NCBI RefSeq assembly: GCF_024435355.1
Contig: NZ_JAMJWG010000024.1
Coordinates: 62,001 to 126,000 of the forward strand
Length of the DNA stretch: 64,000 bases
Direction of reading: 5' to 3'
Origin: Streptomyces odontomachi
GTDB lineage: Bacteria; Actinomycetota; Actinomycetes; Streptomycetales; Streptomycetaceae
A model generated the notes under the pieces. That model had not been told where the DNA came from and did not search any database. It worked only from the letters and a program-made list of their open reading frames with translations. Made by a program: the position numbers and the translations under genes. Of the stretch, positions 18,151 through 26,622 are shown piece after piece (within the stretch, counting starts at the first letter, position 1; every line of letters starts with the position of its first letter).

Positions 18151-18795
18151 GTGACCCGACTCGCCGACTACTACCGCGATCGTGCCGCCGAGTACGACGC
18201 CGTCTACGCCAAGCCCGAGCGGCAGGACGACCTGGCGCGGCTGCACGGCATGCTGCGGGGGCTCGTCGCAGGTCAGCGGGTTCTCGAGGTTGCCGCGGGC
18301 ACCGGGTACTGGACGCACACGATGGCCACGTCCGCCGCTGCCGTCACCGCCACCGACCTGGTCCCCGAGACGCTCGACGTGGCCCGCGCACGTGCGTACG
18401 GGCCGGCCCCCGTCACCTTTCGGACCGCCGACGCCTTCGGGCTCGATCAGGTCCCGGGGGACTTCGACACCGCGTTCATCGGGTTCTTCTGGTCGCACGT
18501 CCTGCGGGCCGACGTCCCGCGTTTCCTGGCGGGGCTGCACGATCGTCTCGGCTCCGGCGCCCGGGTGATCGTCCTCGACAACCGGTACGTGCCCGGCAGC
18601 AGCACGCCCGTCTCGCGCACCACCGACGCCGGAGACACCTACCAGCGCCGCACGCTGAACGACGGGCGCAGCTACGAGGTCCTGAAGAACTTCCCCACCG
18701 AGGACCAGTTCACGTCCGACGTCGCCGCCAGCGCCGTCGACCCGCAGTGGACGCAGTTGCCGTACTTCTGGCTGGCCACCTGCACCCTGCGGTGA
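18151..18795 (+). CDS. Class I SAM-dependent methyltransferase
   Basis: 214 residues, from GTG 18151 after gggaggaag. Motif I is VLEVAAGTGYWT near 45-57, then ATDLVPETLDVAR (acidic residue binding the SAM ribose) and a motif IV-like DTAFIGFFWSHV. Overall it resembles ubiquinone/menaquinone-type small-molecule methyltransferases. It is the last gene before the phosphonate cluster and points the other way (convergent). Membership in the cluster is therefore doubtful. Confidence 0.85.
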   Translation: MTRLADYYRDRAAEYDAVYAKPERQDDLARLHGMLRGLVAGQRVLEVAAGTGYWTHTMATSAAAVTATDLVPETLDVARARAYGPAPVTFRTADAFGLDQVPGDFDTAFIGFFWSHVLRADVPRFLAGLHDRLGSGARVIVLDNRYVPGSSTPVSRTTDAGDTYQRRTLNDGRSYEVLKNFPTEDQFTSDVAASAVDPQWTQLPYFWLATCTLR

Positions 18796-18853
18796 GGGCG
18801 CTGAGGGCGGTGAGGGCGCTGGTGGCGGTGAGGGCGCCGGGGGCCGGCGGGCG

Positions 18854-20329
18854 TCAGTAGGAGATGCAGGCGGTGCGCCACTGGGTGTAGAAGTCCCAGA
18901 CCTGGAGCGAGCATTCGGCCGGACCGTACTGGGACTCCTTCACGCCGACGTGCGGCATGTGGGGGTAGGCGCCCACGCCCGGACGGTTGACGTGGAGCAT
19001 GCCCGCCTCGACGCGGTCCAGGGCCGCCAGGGCGAGCGAGGTGTCCCGGGTGAAGATGGCCGCCGCCATGCCGTAACGCACGGAGTTGACGATGCGCAGC
19101 CCGTCGTCGAGGCCGTCGCACTCGATCACCGAGAGCACCGGGCCGAAGATCTCCTCCTGGGCGATATGGCTGTCCGAGCGCACCCCGTCCAGGACGGTCG
19201 GGGCCATGAAGTAGCCCTCCGGGAGGCCGTCGGTCAGGCGCTGCCCGCCGGTGGCGACGACGGCGCCCTCCGCGGTCGCCTGCCGGACCCCGGCGAGGCA
19301 CGCCTGGAGCCGTTCGGCGCTGACCACCGGGCCCAGCCGGGCTTCGGGATCCATGCCGCCGCCCACCCGCAGGGCCGCGGCGCGCTCGGTCAGCCGGCTG
19401 ACCAGCGCGTCGTGCACGGTACGGTCCACCACGACCCGGCTGGTCGCCGAGCAACGTTGGCCCGCCTGACCGAAGGCGCCGGACACGATCGCGTCGGCGG
19501 CCTGGTCGAGGTCGGCGTCCGCGAGTACCAGGGCGGCGTTCTTGCCGCCCATCTCCAGCTGGGTGCGCAGGAAGCGCGGGGCGCCCGCGGTGTGGATGGC
19601 GCGGCCCACCTCCACCGAGCCGGTGAACGAGATGCCGGCCACGGCGGGGTCCTTGACCAGGGCCTCCCCCACCTCGCGCCCGCCGTGCACCAGGTTGAGG
19701 ACACCGCCCACGGCACCGGCCGCCACGAAGCACTCCACCAGCAGCGCCGCGGTCTGCGGGGTCAGCGGGGAGGGCTTGAGGATGGCGGGGCAGCCCGACA
19801 GGAGGGCCGGGGCGACCTTCCACGCCGGGATCGCCAGCGGGAAGTTCCACGGCGTGATCAGACCTACGACCCCGATCGGGTCGCGTCGGGTCAGCGCCAC
19901 GGTGCGCGGGTCGTCCGCGGGGAGGGTGGCGCCGCCCAGCCGGCGGCCCTCCCCTGCCGTGTACTCGAGGAGGGCGACGGTGCGGTCCACCTCTCCGAGG
20001 GCCTCCCGCAGCAGCTTGCCCTGCTCCCGGGTGATCGTCTCGGCGAACTCCTGACGGCGCTCGCCCACCAGCCGGGCCGCACGCATCACGATCTCGCCAC
20101 GCCGTACCGGGCCGAGCGCCTGCCAGGCCGCCGACCCGGACCGTGCGGCCTCGACGGCCGCCTGCACGTCGGTGGCGCCGGACTCGGCGCTGTGGCTGAC
20201 CACCTCCGTGAGATCGGCCGGGTTGCGGTTCTCCTGGGTGCGGCCCGAGTCGGCGTCGCACCAGCGGTCCGCGATGTGGTTGCGGACCTGGGCGATGAGC
20301 GGGCCGCCGTCGGCTCGGCGAGGCTCCAT
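18854..20329 (-). CDS. Aldehyde dehydrogenase, candidate phosphonoacetaldehyde dehydrogenase
   Basis: 491-residue NAD(P)-dependent ALDH of normal length. It shows ITPWNFPLAIPAWKVAPAL and KPSPLTPQTA (cofactor), the catalytic Glu in LEMGGKNAAL and the nucleophilic Cys in GQAGQRCSATSR. The ATG at 20329 has an AAGGGA ribosome site. It is the last gene of the minus-strand phosphonate operon, 47 bp after PEP mutase. Since its neighbours make phosphonopyruvate and phosphonoacetaldehyde, oxidation to phosphonoacetate is the natural prediction, by analogy with ALDHs in other phosphonate pathways; other aldehydes are possible. A run of ggtgagggcgct repeats (18793-18850) separates it from the convergent methyltransferase. 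Confidence 0.85.
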   Translation of the reverse strand: MEPRRADGGPLIAQVRNHIADRWCDADSGRTQENRNPADLTEVVSHSAESGATDVQAAVEAARSGSAAWQALGPVRRGEIVMRAARLVGERRQEFAETITREQGKLLREALGEVDRTVALLEYTAGEGRRLGGATLPADDPRTVALTRRDPIGVVGLITPWNFPLAIPAWKVAPALLSGCPAILKPSPLTPQTAALLVECFVAAGAVGGVLNLVHGGREVGEALVKDPAVAGISFTGSVEVGRAIHTAGAPRFLRTQLEMGGKNAALVLADADLDQAADAIVSGAFGQAGQRCSATSRVVVDRTVHDALVSRLTERAAALRVGGGMDPEARLGPVVSAERLQACLAGVRQATAEGAVVATGGQRLTDGLPEGYFMAPTVLDGVRSDSHIAQEEIFGPVLSVIECDGLDDGLRIVNSVRYGMAAAIFTRDTSLALAALDRVEAGMLHVNRPGVGAYPHMPHVGVKESQYGPAECSLQVWDFYTQWRTACISY

Positions 20330-20376
20330 CGTGATCCCTTCCGTGGGGAGGCGGGTTGTGGGGCGGGGCGGTCGGG

Positions 20377-21270
20377 TCAGCCGAGGGCCGAGTAGGTCTC
20401 GGTCAGCTCGTCGTGGCGCTTCTGCCGGATGAGCAGCTCGTCCACCTTCTGGAGGGCGAAGACGTCCTTCAGGGAGGCGATGCTCCCCTCCACCCCGTAG
20501 GTCGAGCCGTCGCCGCCGATCCGGGCGAGCACGTCGCGCATGGCGGTGATCGAGGCCCGCAGGCCGTGGTTGGCGTAGATGACCCCGCCGAAGCCGCGCT
20601 CGGACAGCTCGGCCGCGGTCACCTCCGGGTAGGTGGTGGGGACGACGATGATCGGCAGCTTGCCCTGGTAGGCGTCGCGGAACGCGAAGACCTCTTCCGG
20701 AGTGCTGCGCTTGGAGTGCACGAGCAGCGCGTCGGCGCCGGCCGCCTCGTAGACCGAGGTGCGGCGCAGCGCCTCGGCCAGGCCCGCCCCGGCGATGAAC
20801 GCCTCGGTGCGCGCCACCACGACGAAGTCCTGGTCGGTGCGGGCCTCCTTGGCCGCCGTGATCTTCGCGGCGAAGTCACCGATCGGCGCGAGGTCCTGGT
20901 TGCCCTCGACGAAGCTGTTCAGCTTGGGGAACTGCTTGTCCTCGATGCAGACGCCGGCCAGGCCGCGGGACTCGTACGAGCGGACCATGTGGGCCACGTT
21001 GCCCACGCCGCCGAAGCCGGAGTCGCAGTCGGCCAGGACCGGGACGCTGACCGCGCCGGCGATGTCCGCGGCGGCGGCCAGGCACTCCGTCATGGACAGG
21101 ATGTTCGCGTCCGGAAGTGCGCGTGCGGCGGATATCTCCAGGCCGCTGGCCCAGACGGCCTCGAATCCGGCCTCTTCGCCCAGCTTGGCGCTCAGTGCGC
21201 TGTGGGCGCCCATGAGGCGGGTGAGCACGGCGGACTGGAGCGCCTCGCGCAGGACACGGGTCTTGGACAT
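20377..21270 (-). CDS. pepM: Phosphoenolpyruvate phosphomutase
   Basis: 297 residues of the isocitrate lyase/PEP mutase superfamily. It catalyses PEP to phosphonopyruvate, the C-P bond-forming entry step of nearly all phosphonate natural products. The diagnostic loop EDKQFPKLNSF is present near residue 128, matching the EDKxxxxxNS signature that separates true mutases from carboxy-lyases. VLADCDSGFGG, the metal/phosphoryl site, and VARTEAFIAG are also present. The start at 21270 follows AAGGAG. The equilibrium favours PEP, so the split decarboxylase next door is needed to pull flux forward. This gene defines the region as a phosphonate cluster. Confidence 0.96.
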   Translation of the reverse strand: MSKTRVLREALQSAVLTRLMGAHSALSAKLGEEAGFEAVWASGLEISAARALPDANILSMTECLAAAADIAGAVSVPVLADCDSGFGGVGNVAHMVRSYESRGLAGVCIEDKQFPKLNSFVEGNQDLAPIGDFAAKITAAKEARTDQDFVVVARTEAFIAGAGLAEALRRTSVYEAAGADALLVHSKRSTPEEVFAFRDAYQGKLPIIVVPTTYPEVTAAELSERGFGGVIYANHGLRASITAMRDVLARIGGDGSTYGVEGSIASLKDVFALQKVDELLIRQKRHDELTETYSALG

Positions 21271-21290
21271 GGGAAAGCTCCTTCGGGGTG

Positions 21291-21335
21291 GGCGGGGGAG
21301 GTTCGGGAGGTTCGGGAGGTTCGGGATGTGCGGGA
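21291..21335. repeat. 9-bp tandem repeat between decarboxylase and PEP mutase genes
   Basis: At least three direct copies of gaggttcgg, then degenerate relatives (gatgtgcgg, gaagcggga), lie in the 160-bp gap between the decarboxylase PP subunit and pepM. No hairpin is evident. The gap is unusually long inside an otherwise tight block. Confidence 0.65.
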
Positions 21336-21430
21336 AGCGGGATCGAGATGGGCGGGGAGCGGGTTCGCGAGGTGAGGGTGCGAGAGCGGCGGGTGGATGG
21401 CGGATGGTCGGCGGGTGGTCGTGCCGCCGG

Positions 21431-22030
21431 TCAGTTGAGTGCGCCGTGGACCCGCTCGACGATCTCCTGCGGCGTGTACGTCACGCGGCGGCCGGGACCG
21501 TCCGTCCGGGGCCCGGTGAGGGCGTGCAGCAGGACGGGGCCTGCGGGCAGCCGGGCGGCACGCAGCTCGGCGGAGTTCTCCACGCGCACGGCGTCGCGGT
21601 AGCCGGCCGCGCGAGCCAGCGCGACGAAGTCGCTGCGCTGCACGGTGGTCTGACCGCCGGTGCTCTCGTGCATGCCGTTGTCGACGACCACGTGGATCAG
21701 CTCGGTGCCGGACGCGGCCACCAGCGGGAGCACGCCGAGGTTCATCAGGAGCGAGCCGTCGCCGTCGAGGGCGATCACGGTGCGCCCGGGCCGGGCGAGA
21801 GCGATGCCGAGGGCGACGGGCGCGGCCATGCCCATCGAGCCGACGAGGTAGAAGTTCTCCGGCCGGTCGGCCGCGTTGAACAGCTCTCGGCTGGTGAACC
21901 CGCAGGTGGAGACGGTGATCGCGGCCGGGTGGCGGGTGAACAGCTCCGTGACCACCTCGGTGAGGCTCAGCGTCGGAGCCGCGGCGGCAGCAGCGGGGGC
22001 GGCGGCGGGGGCGGGCAGCTGTGTGGGCAT
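21431..22030 (-). CDS. Phosphonopyruvate decarboxylase, PP (TPP-binding) subunit
   Basis: 199 residues equal to the C-terminal half of phosphonopyruvate decarboxylase. The ThDP/Mg motif runs from ALDGDGSLLMN to VVDNGMHES with the usual spacing. STCGFTSRELF and LVGSMGMAAPVALGIAL are typical of the phosphonopyruvate/sulfopyruvate decarboxylase branch. The N-terminal 20 residues are an Ala/Pro-rich linker. Its start codon overlaps the stop of the PYR subunit (TGATG), so the two are translated together and should form an alpha/beta enzyme that converts phosphonopyruvate to phosphonoacetaldehyde and drives the PepM equilibrium. Confidence 0.92.
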   Translation of the reverse strand: MPTQLPAPAAAPAAAAAAPTLSLTEVVTELFTRHPAAITVSTCGFTSRELFNAADRPENFYLVGSMGMAAPVALGIALARPGRTVIALDGDGSLLMNLGVLPLVAASGTELIHVVVDNGMHESTGGQTTVQRSDFVALARAAGYRDAVRVENSAELRAARLPAGPVLLHALTGPRTDGPGRRVTYTPQEIVERVHGALN

Positions 22031-22554
22031 CAGATGCCTTCCCGGACGACGAGCACCGCGCAGCGCTGCTCCTTGTCCATCAGGTCGATCACATGGGAGA
22101 CGGACCCGGCCGGGTCGGCGGGGTCCAGGACGGCGTGCGGCAGCCGGAACAGGTCCAGCAAGCGGAGGAGTTCGGCGCCGATCACGTCGTGCTCGACGGC
22201 GTCGTTGCCGTCGTGGCCGCGCCAGCTGACGATGAGCAGGACCGGCACGTCGTAGATGAGGTTGAACGAGGTGAGGACGTTCAGGCAGTAGCCGAGCCCG
22301 GAGTTCTGCATGAGGACCACGGCGCGTTCGCCCGCGACCACCGCCCCCGAGGCGACGCCGACGGCGCTGTCCTCGCGGGGCGCCGGCACGTAGGTCAGCC
22401 CCGCCAGCCGCGGATCGCCGCCGGCCTCCTCCAGCAGCCGGAACGCACCGTTCAGCAAGCTGCACGGGACACCCGTGGCGAGGGTGTAGCCGTGGTCCAC
22501 CAGGCTGTACAGCAGATCGCGGGCCGTGCTCGGGCCCGTGGTGGAAGCGTGCAT
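22030..22554 (-). CDS. Phosphonopyruvate decarboxylase, PYR subunit
   Basis: 174 residues equal to the N-terminal PYR half of phosphonopyruvate decarboxylase. TGVPCSLLNGAFRLL recognises the substrate, and VPAPREDSAVGVASGAV carries the Glu that activates ThDP. LMQNSGLGYCLNVLTSFNLIY and VSWRGHDGNDAVEHDVIG are hallmarks of the family. In most known phosphonate clusters PYR and PP are one polypeptide of about 380 residues; the split seen here resembles archaeal sulfopyruvate decarboxylase ComDE. The genomic context (pepM) argues for phosphonopyruvate as substrate. Confidence 0.92.
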   Translation of the reverse strand: MHASTTGPSTARDLLYSLVDHGYTLATGVPCSLLNGAFRLLEEAGGDPRLAGLTYVPAPREDSAVGVASGAVVAGERAVVLMQNSGLGYCLNVLTSFNLIYDVPVLLIVSWRGHDGNDAVEHDVIGAELLRLLDLFRLPHAVLDPADPAGSVSHVIDLMDKEQRCAVLVVREGI

Positions 22555-22613
22555 GATGACCTTCCGTCAGTTATTGCCGACTTCATGAATGCCGCACATG
22601 TCGGCGGCGGGTG

Positions 22614-23936
22614 TCAGGGCGCCGAGGGCGTGAACTTCACGACGCTGCCGTCGGCGGAGGACACGAGCTCGGCCTCGTACGCGTCCACCACCCGTTCCGC
22701 GGTGGCCAGGCAGGACTTCACGTCGTCGCCGGTCACCATGAACGTCAGGAGGCTGTAGGGGCGGTCCGGGTGCAGCTCGGTGCCGGGGGTGAAGCGGGTC
22801 TTGCAGAACGCCAGCTCGGGGAAGTCGGCGAGCAGTTGCTCGCGCGCGGTCTGGCGGACCAGGGTGACGGCCTGGCTGGGCGGCGGCACCGCGCGGTACA
22901 GCGCGAACCGGGTGGCCTGGTAGTCGCCCTCGGCGGCGCGGCCGAGCGCCAGGCGCATGATGTCCGCCTCGATGTCGCAGCCGGTGGTGGCCCGCAGCAG
23001 ATGGCCGATCGGGCCGCCGAGCCGGGCGTTCAACTCGATGCAGGCCGGCCCGTCCGGGGTGAGCTTGAGTTCGACGTGGGTGGCGCCCCAGCGGATGCCC
23101 AGGGCCTCGATAATCCGTCCCGCCTGGTCCAGGACCTGCCGGTGCCGGTCGGCCGGGAGCGAGGTGGGCATGACGTGGCCGATCTCCACGAACGCGTCCA
23201 GCGGAAGCTTGTCGGTGACCGCCACATGGGTGATGCGGCCGTCCTCGACGAGCGATTCGACGCTGACGTAGTTGCCGAACCCGTCCTCCTCGTACCACTC
23301 GTCGCCCACCAGCAGCCGCTCCACGACGAACGACGGCTCCGGGTCGAACAGCGGCGACGTGCGGTACGCGGCGAGCGCCTCGTGCAGCTTCTCGAGCAGC
23401 TCGTCCGCGCTGTGCACCTTCGTCACCAGGAAGCTGGCCGCGCCGTGCACCGGCTTGAGCACCGCGGGGAATCCGACCTCGGCGGCGGCCGCCGGCACGT
23501 CCGCCGGGCCGGTGATCTCCCGGAACGGGATCCGTTCGATGCCGGCCTCCCGGAGCCGGCGCCGCTGCGCCAGCTTCGACTGGGCCGTGCGGACCGCCTC
23601 CGGTGGATTGCCGGGCAGGCCCAACCGCGCCTGCGCCTCGGCCTGGACGACGATCAGCGGCTCGCCGAAGGTGGCGACACCGTGCACGGGCCTGCGCCGG
23701 TGGAGGTCCGCCAGCAGGTCGGGGATGTCCAGGTGCCGGTCCGTCGTGAGCCACTCGCCGTCGAACGTCTCGCCCCAGTCGGCCCGCAGCTGCGCCACCG
23801 CGGTGGCCGGCGTGCCGCCGTCGTACCAGACCACGCTGACCTCGGACGTCACCTTCCGTGCCGCCGCCAGGGCGGAGGCCGGGGAGACCCCGCCGGCGCC
23901 CAGCAGCAGCACCAGATGGGTTCCCGCGGCGCTCAC
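22614..23936 (-). CDS. ATP-grasp ligase of the phosphonate cluster
   Basis: 440-residue ATP-grasp enzyme that should activate a carboxylate as acyl phosphate and join it to an amine. N-terminal pre-ATP-grasp domain VLLLGAGGVSP. The ATP-grasp core includes PAVLKPVHGAASFLVTKV (Lys contacting ATP near 168), FVVERLLVGDEWYEEDG, HVELKLTPDGPACIELNARLG split over the Mg-binding Glu and Asn, and GGPIGHLL. It resembles the L-amino acid ligase/carnosine synthase type. The GTG start overlaps the stop of the P-loop protein gene (GTGA). Joining phosphonoacetate or an aminophosphonate to an amino acid is likely but unproven. Confidence 0.88.
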   Translation of the reverse strand: MSAAGTHLVLLLGAGGVSPASALAAARKVTSEVSVVWYDGGTPATAVAQLRADWGETFDGEWLTTDRHLDIPDLLADLHRRRPVHGVATFGEPLIVVQAEAQARLGLPGNPPEAVRTAQSKLAQRRRLREAGIERIPFREITGPADVPAAAAEVGFPAVLKPVHGAASFLVTKVHSADELLEKLHEALAAYRTSPLFDPEPSFVVERLLVGDEWYEEDGFGNYVSVESLVEDGRITHVAVTDKLPLDAFVEIGHVMPTSLPADRHRQVLDQAGRIIEALGIRWGATHVELKLTPDGPACIELNARLGGPIGHLLRATTGCDIEADIMRLALGRAAEGDYQATRFALYRAVPPPSQAVTLVRQTAREQLLADFPELAFCKTRFTPGTELHPDRPYSLLTFMVTGDDVKSCLATAERVVDAYEAELVSSADGSVVKFTPSAP

Positions 23937-24997
23937 CGGGCACCCGCCGGCGCCGCCACGGGTGCCGCCGGGCCGGCCGGCGGCGCGGGCAGCAGCACTT
24001 CGGTGACCAGCTGCTCCATGTCCTGCTCGTTGTGCGGGTCGACCAGCCGGACACCCATGCCCTTGCCCACCCGTTCCCGGGCCGCCAGCACGTTGCGGTG
24101 CGGCACCCCGTGCACCGGCGGGATGCTGATGCCGGTCTGCTCCAGCCAGGTGGCGGCGCCGAGCGAGGCCATGGTGTCCGAGGGCACCAGCACCAGGGCG
24201 CGGGCCGCGGCCACCAGGCCCGGGTCACGGAGGATGTCCGGGATGCCGGCTCCCCACAGGTCGCCGCCGAGTTCCGCGACGATGATCTCGGCGCCGTCGT
24301 CCGTCAGCCGGTTCATGAGGTGCCGGGCGGCGCCGACCACGGCGTCGGTGGAGTGGCCGTAGGTGGTGCCCAGACCGGCGTCCACGAAGTCGGCGGCGCA
24401 GTGGGCGCCCGCGTCCGCCAGGGTCAGCAGGTCGCGCAGCCGGCCGGTGCCGGCCAGCTTGGTGACGCCCACCCGAAGGTGGTGCCGCCCTGCCAGATGG
24501 TGGACCAGCGCCGATGCGAACGTGGTCTTGCCGACCTCGGCCGCGGTGCCGCCCACCAGCACCACGGGGGTGGCGGCGACGGCCGGCGCGGCCTGCCGTT
24601 GCAGGCGCACCACCTGGCCGTCCTCGCCGGCGGCCAGGCCGACGAGTTCCAGGGCGGTCGCCGTGCCGAGCGACTCCGGAGAGGACGCCGCGATGCCGAC
24701 GATGCCGCCGACCGCCAGGAGGTCCGCCGCCTTCCCGGCCTCGACGGGCAGCCCGCCCTCGGGCAGTCCACCGTAGATGGACGTGGTGGAGTGCCGGTCG
24801 CCCAGCACCCCGACGACCTCGTCACCGACCCGGATCCGAACGTCCCGGCCATGGGTGTTCTCGACCCGCGGATAGGCCCCCACCCGCACGACACGGGCGA
24901 TGACCAGATCACCGGCGTGCCCGGTGCCGTCGACGGGCGTCAGCCGCGCGGGCAGCTCCCGCGCTCCACGCGTACAACTCGCAGTAAGTGTGCTCAT
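23933..24997 (-). CDS. P-loop NTPase, DUF1611/BioD-like
   Basis: 354 residues. N-terminal region about 1-125 has the glycine-rich VRVGAYPRVE and STTSIYGGLPEGG. The C-terminal P-loop domain starts VLVGGTAAEVGKTTFAS near 145 with Walker A GGTAAEVGKTT, then KLAGTGRLRDL, a DAGAHCAADFVDAGL segment, and IIVAELGGDLWG as Walker B-like. The arrangement recalls DUF1611 proteins such as DgcN (N-acyltransfer) and dethiobiotin synthetase; the match is by pattern only. Coupled by GTGA to the ATP-grasp gene, it likely works in the same step. Function not established. Confidence 0.65.
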   Translation of the reverse strand: MSTLTASCTRGARELPARLTPVDGTGHAGDLVIARVVRVGAYPRVENTHGRDVRIRVGDEVVGVLGDRHSTTSIYGGLPEGGLPVEAGKAADLLAVGGIVGIAASSPESLGTATALELVGLAAGEDGQVVRLQRQAAPAVAATPVVLVGGTAAEVGKTTFASALVHHLAGRHHLRVGVTKLAGTGRLRDLLTLADAGAHCAADFVDAGLGTTYGHSTDAVVGAARHLMNRLTDDGAEIIVAELGGDLWGAGIPDILRDPGLVAAARALVLVPSDTMASLGAATWLEQTGISIPPVHGVPHRNVLAARERVGKGMGVRLVDPHNEQDMEQLVTEVLLPAPPAGPAAPVAAPAGAR

Positions 24998-25101
24998 GCC
25001 TCGTTCCAGGTGGGAGGGTTACGGAGAGGTTGGGACGGTTGCCGGGGTCCCGGCGATTCGGACTACGGGGGTTGGCGGATCGCGGCGAAGCCGCGCAAGA
25101 A

Positions 25102-25160
25102 GGGGCGCAGGACTGTGTCGATTTGCGGCTCCGCCGCGCGGGCGCGACCGGCCACGACGG
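25102..25160 (+). repeat. Dispersed intergenic repeat, copy B
   Basis: This element, with core gtgtcgatttgcggctccgc followed by cgcgcgggcgcgacc and gccacgacg, lies in the 208-bp gap between the P-loop gene and the antiporter gene. It matches copy C (31674-31750) in the same orientation and copy D (39546-39620) inverted. Internal GC-rich hairpins (gcggctccgccgc) suggest a transcript end or mRNA-stabilising role. Confidence 0.8.
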
Positions 25161-25205
25161 TCCGTCAGGGTGCCACCGGCTCAAAAGGGCTCGGCCCAAA
25201 GGGGC

Positions 25206-26552
25206 TCAGGCCGCGTCCGGCTCGACCGCAGGCGAGCCGGACCCCGTTGCGGTAAGCAACGGCGTCCGCTCCAGCAACCCCCGTCTGATCGCCGTCTCCA
25301 GCCAGTTGCCCGCCATCAGCGACGTGATGACGGCGGTCAGCACCAAGGTGGTGAACAGGGTCGCGTTGACGATGCCGGCGTCGTACGACAGCGTGGCGAG
25401 CACGATGCCGGGGCCGCCCCGGGCGTTCATGGCCACGGCGAGGTTGAGGGACTTCACGGGCGCGCAGCCCGCCCAGCGCGCGCCCGCGTACACGCTGCCC
25501 GCCTTGACCACGCAGGCGAAGGCGATGAACGCCACGGTGAGCAGCGGGGCGAAGGAGTGGACGAGGTCGAGACGCAGGCCGACCACGGCGAAGTACACCG
25601 GGATGAAGAAGTGGGTCGCGAAGGTGTTGACCGCCTGCGACGGCTCGCTCCCGACGCCCATCGCGTCCCGGCCCCAGCCCATGACCAGGCCGACCACGAA
25701 GGCCCCGTACATCGGCGTGACGCCGAGGAAGATGCAGAGCGCCGCCGCGGCGAGGACCAGGGAGAGCTGCACGGCGACGGGGCCTGACCGCAGGTCGGCG
25801 GCGGTTCGCCCGCGTGCGGCGAGGAGGCGCCGGGCCAGCAGGCCGGCCGCCGCCAGCAGGCCGAAGAAGCCGAGCGAGACCGCCGCGTGGTAGACGACGC
25901 GGGCGTTCCCGGAGCCGATCCCGAGCAGGGCCGCCGCCCCGAACGCGTCGTGTCCCGCGCCGCCCGCCATGCCGAGGGCGATCGCGATGACGACATTGAG
26001 GGCGATGTCCTCCAGGACGGCCACGGAGAGGACGACACGGGCGAAGTCGGTGCCGAGGATGCCCAGGTCGAGCATGATCCGGGAGATCACCGGGATGCTG
26101 GTGATCGCCACGGCGCAGGCCAGCACCAGCGTCAGCGCGCCCCGGTCGCCGGCCCGGCCCATCAGCTCCGACAGGTCGATGACCGGCGCGAGCAACAGCC
26201 CGGCGGCGAACGGGACCGCCATGCCGACGACGGCGACCAGGCCCACGGTGCGCCCGTCCCGCCGGGAGAAGACCGCGCGCATCTGGGTTCCGGCGAGGAA
26301 CATCAGCAGCAGCGTGCCGAGTTGGTAGATCAGCACGAGTCCTGAAGCGGCCGGCCCGGTCGCCGGGAAGAGCCAGGCCTGCGCGCGCGGCGCGAGCACC
26401 CCGAAGAGCGAGGGCCCGAAAAGCAGACCCCCGGCGATCTCACCGATCACCGGGGGCATGCGGCAGCGGGCGAACACCCGACCTAAGAGGTGCGCGGACA
26501 CCAGGAGCGCCACGATCCCGGTCAGGAGTTTGAACAGGTCGAGGTCGGACAT
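25206..26552 (-). CDS. Cation:proton antiporter (CPA2 family, KefB-like)
   Basis: 448 residues with about 12 transmembrane helices. MPPVIGEIAGGLLFGPS in the first helices and the ion-translocation core AVAITSIPVISRIMLD plus VLSVAVLEDIALNVVIAI match monovalent cation/proton antiporters. No C-terminal TrkA domain. It lies inside the phosphonate operon, transcribed with it, flanked by a dispersed repeat on one side and an ATP-grasp gene on the other. A CPA2 antiporter is not a usual phosphonate cluster gene; it may help export or pH/ion balance, or may be a passenger. Confidence 0.88.
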   Translation of the reverse strand: MSDLDLFKLLTGIVALLVSAHLLGRVFARCRMPPVIGEIAGGLLFGPSLFGVLAPRAQAWLFPATGPAASGLVLIYQLGTLLLMFLAGTQMRAVFSRRDGRTVGLVAVVGMAVPFAAGLLLAPVIDLSELMGRAGDRGALTLVLACAVAITSIPVISRIMLDLGILGTDFARVVLSVAVLEDIALNVVIAIALGMAGGAGHDAFGAAALLGIGSGNARVVYHAAVSLGFFGLLAAAGLLARRLLAARGRTAADLRSGPVAVQLSLVLAAAALCIFLGVTPMYGAFVVGLVMGWGRDAMGVGSEPSQAVNTFATHFFIPVYFAVVGLRLDLVHSFAPLLTVAFIAFACVVKAGSVYAGARWAGCAPVKSLNLAVAMNARGGPGIVLATLSYDAGIVNATLFTTLVLTAVITSLMAGNWLETAIRRGLLERTPLLTATGSGSPAVEPDAA

Positions 26553-26622
26553 CGCTCCTCCAGTGCTGGGTGACGGGGCCGGCCGGGCCCGGGGTTACGG
26601 GTGGTGCCGTCCCACTGCTGGC

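Noticed and set aside
18151..18795. Methyltransferase as a member of the phosphonate cluster
   Set aside because: It is on the opposite strand, convergent with the ALDH, and separated by repeats; nothing in its sequence points to a phosphonate substrate.
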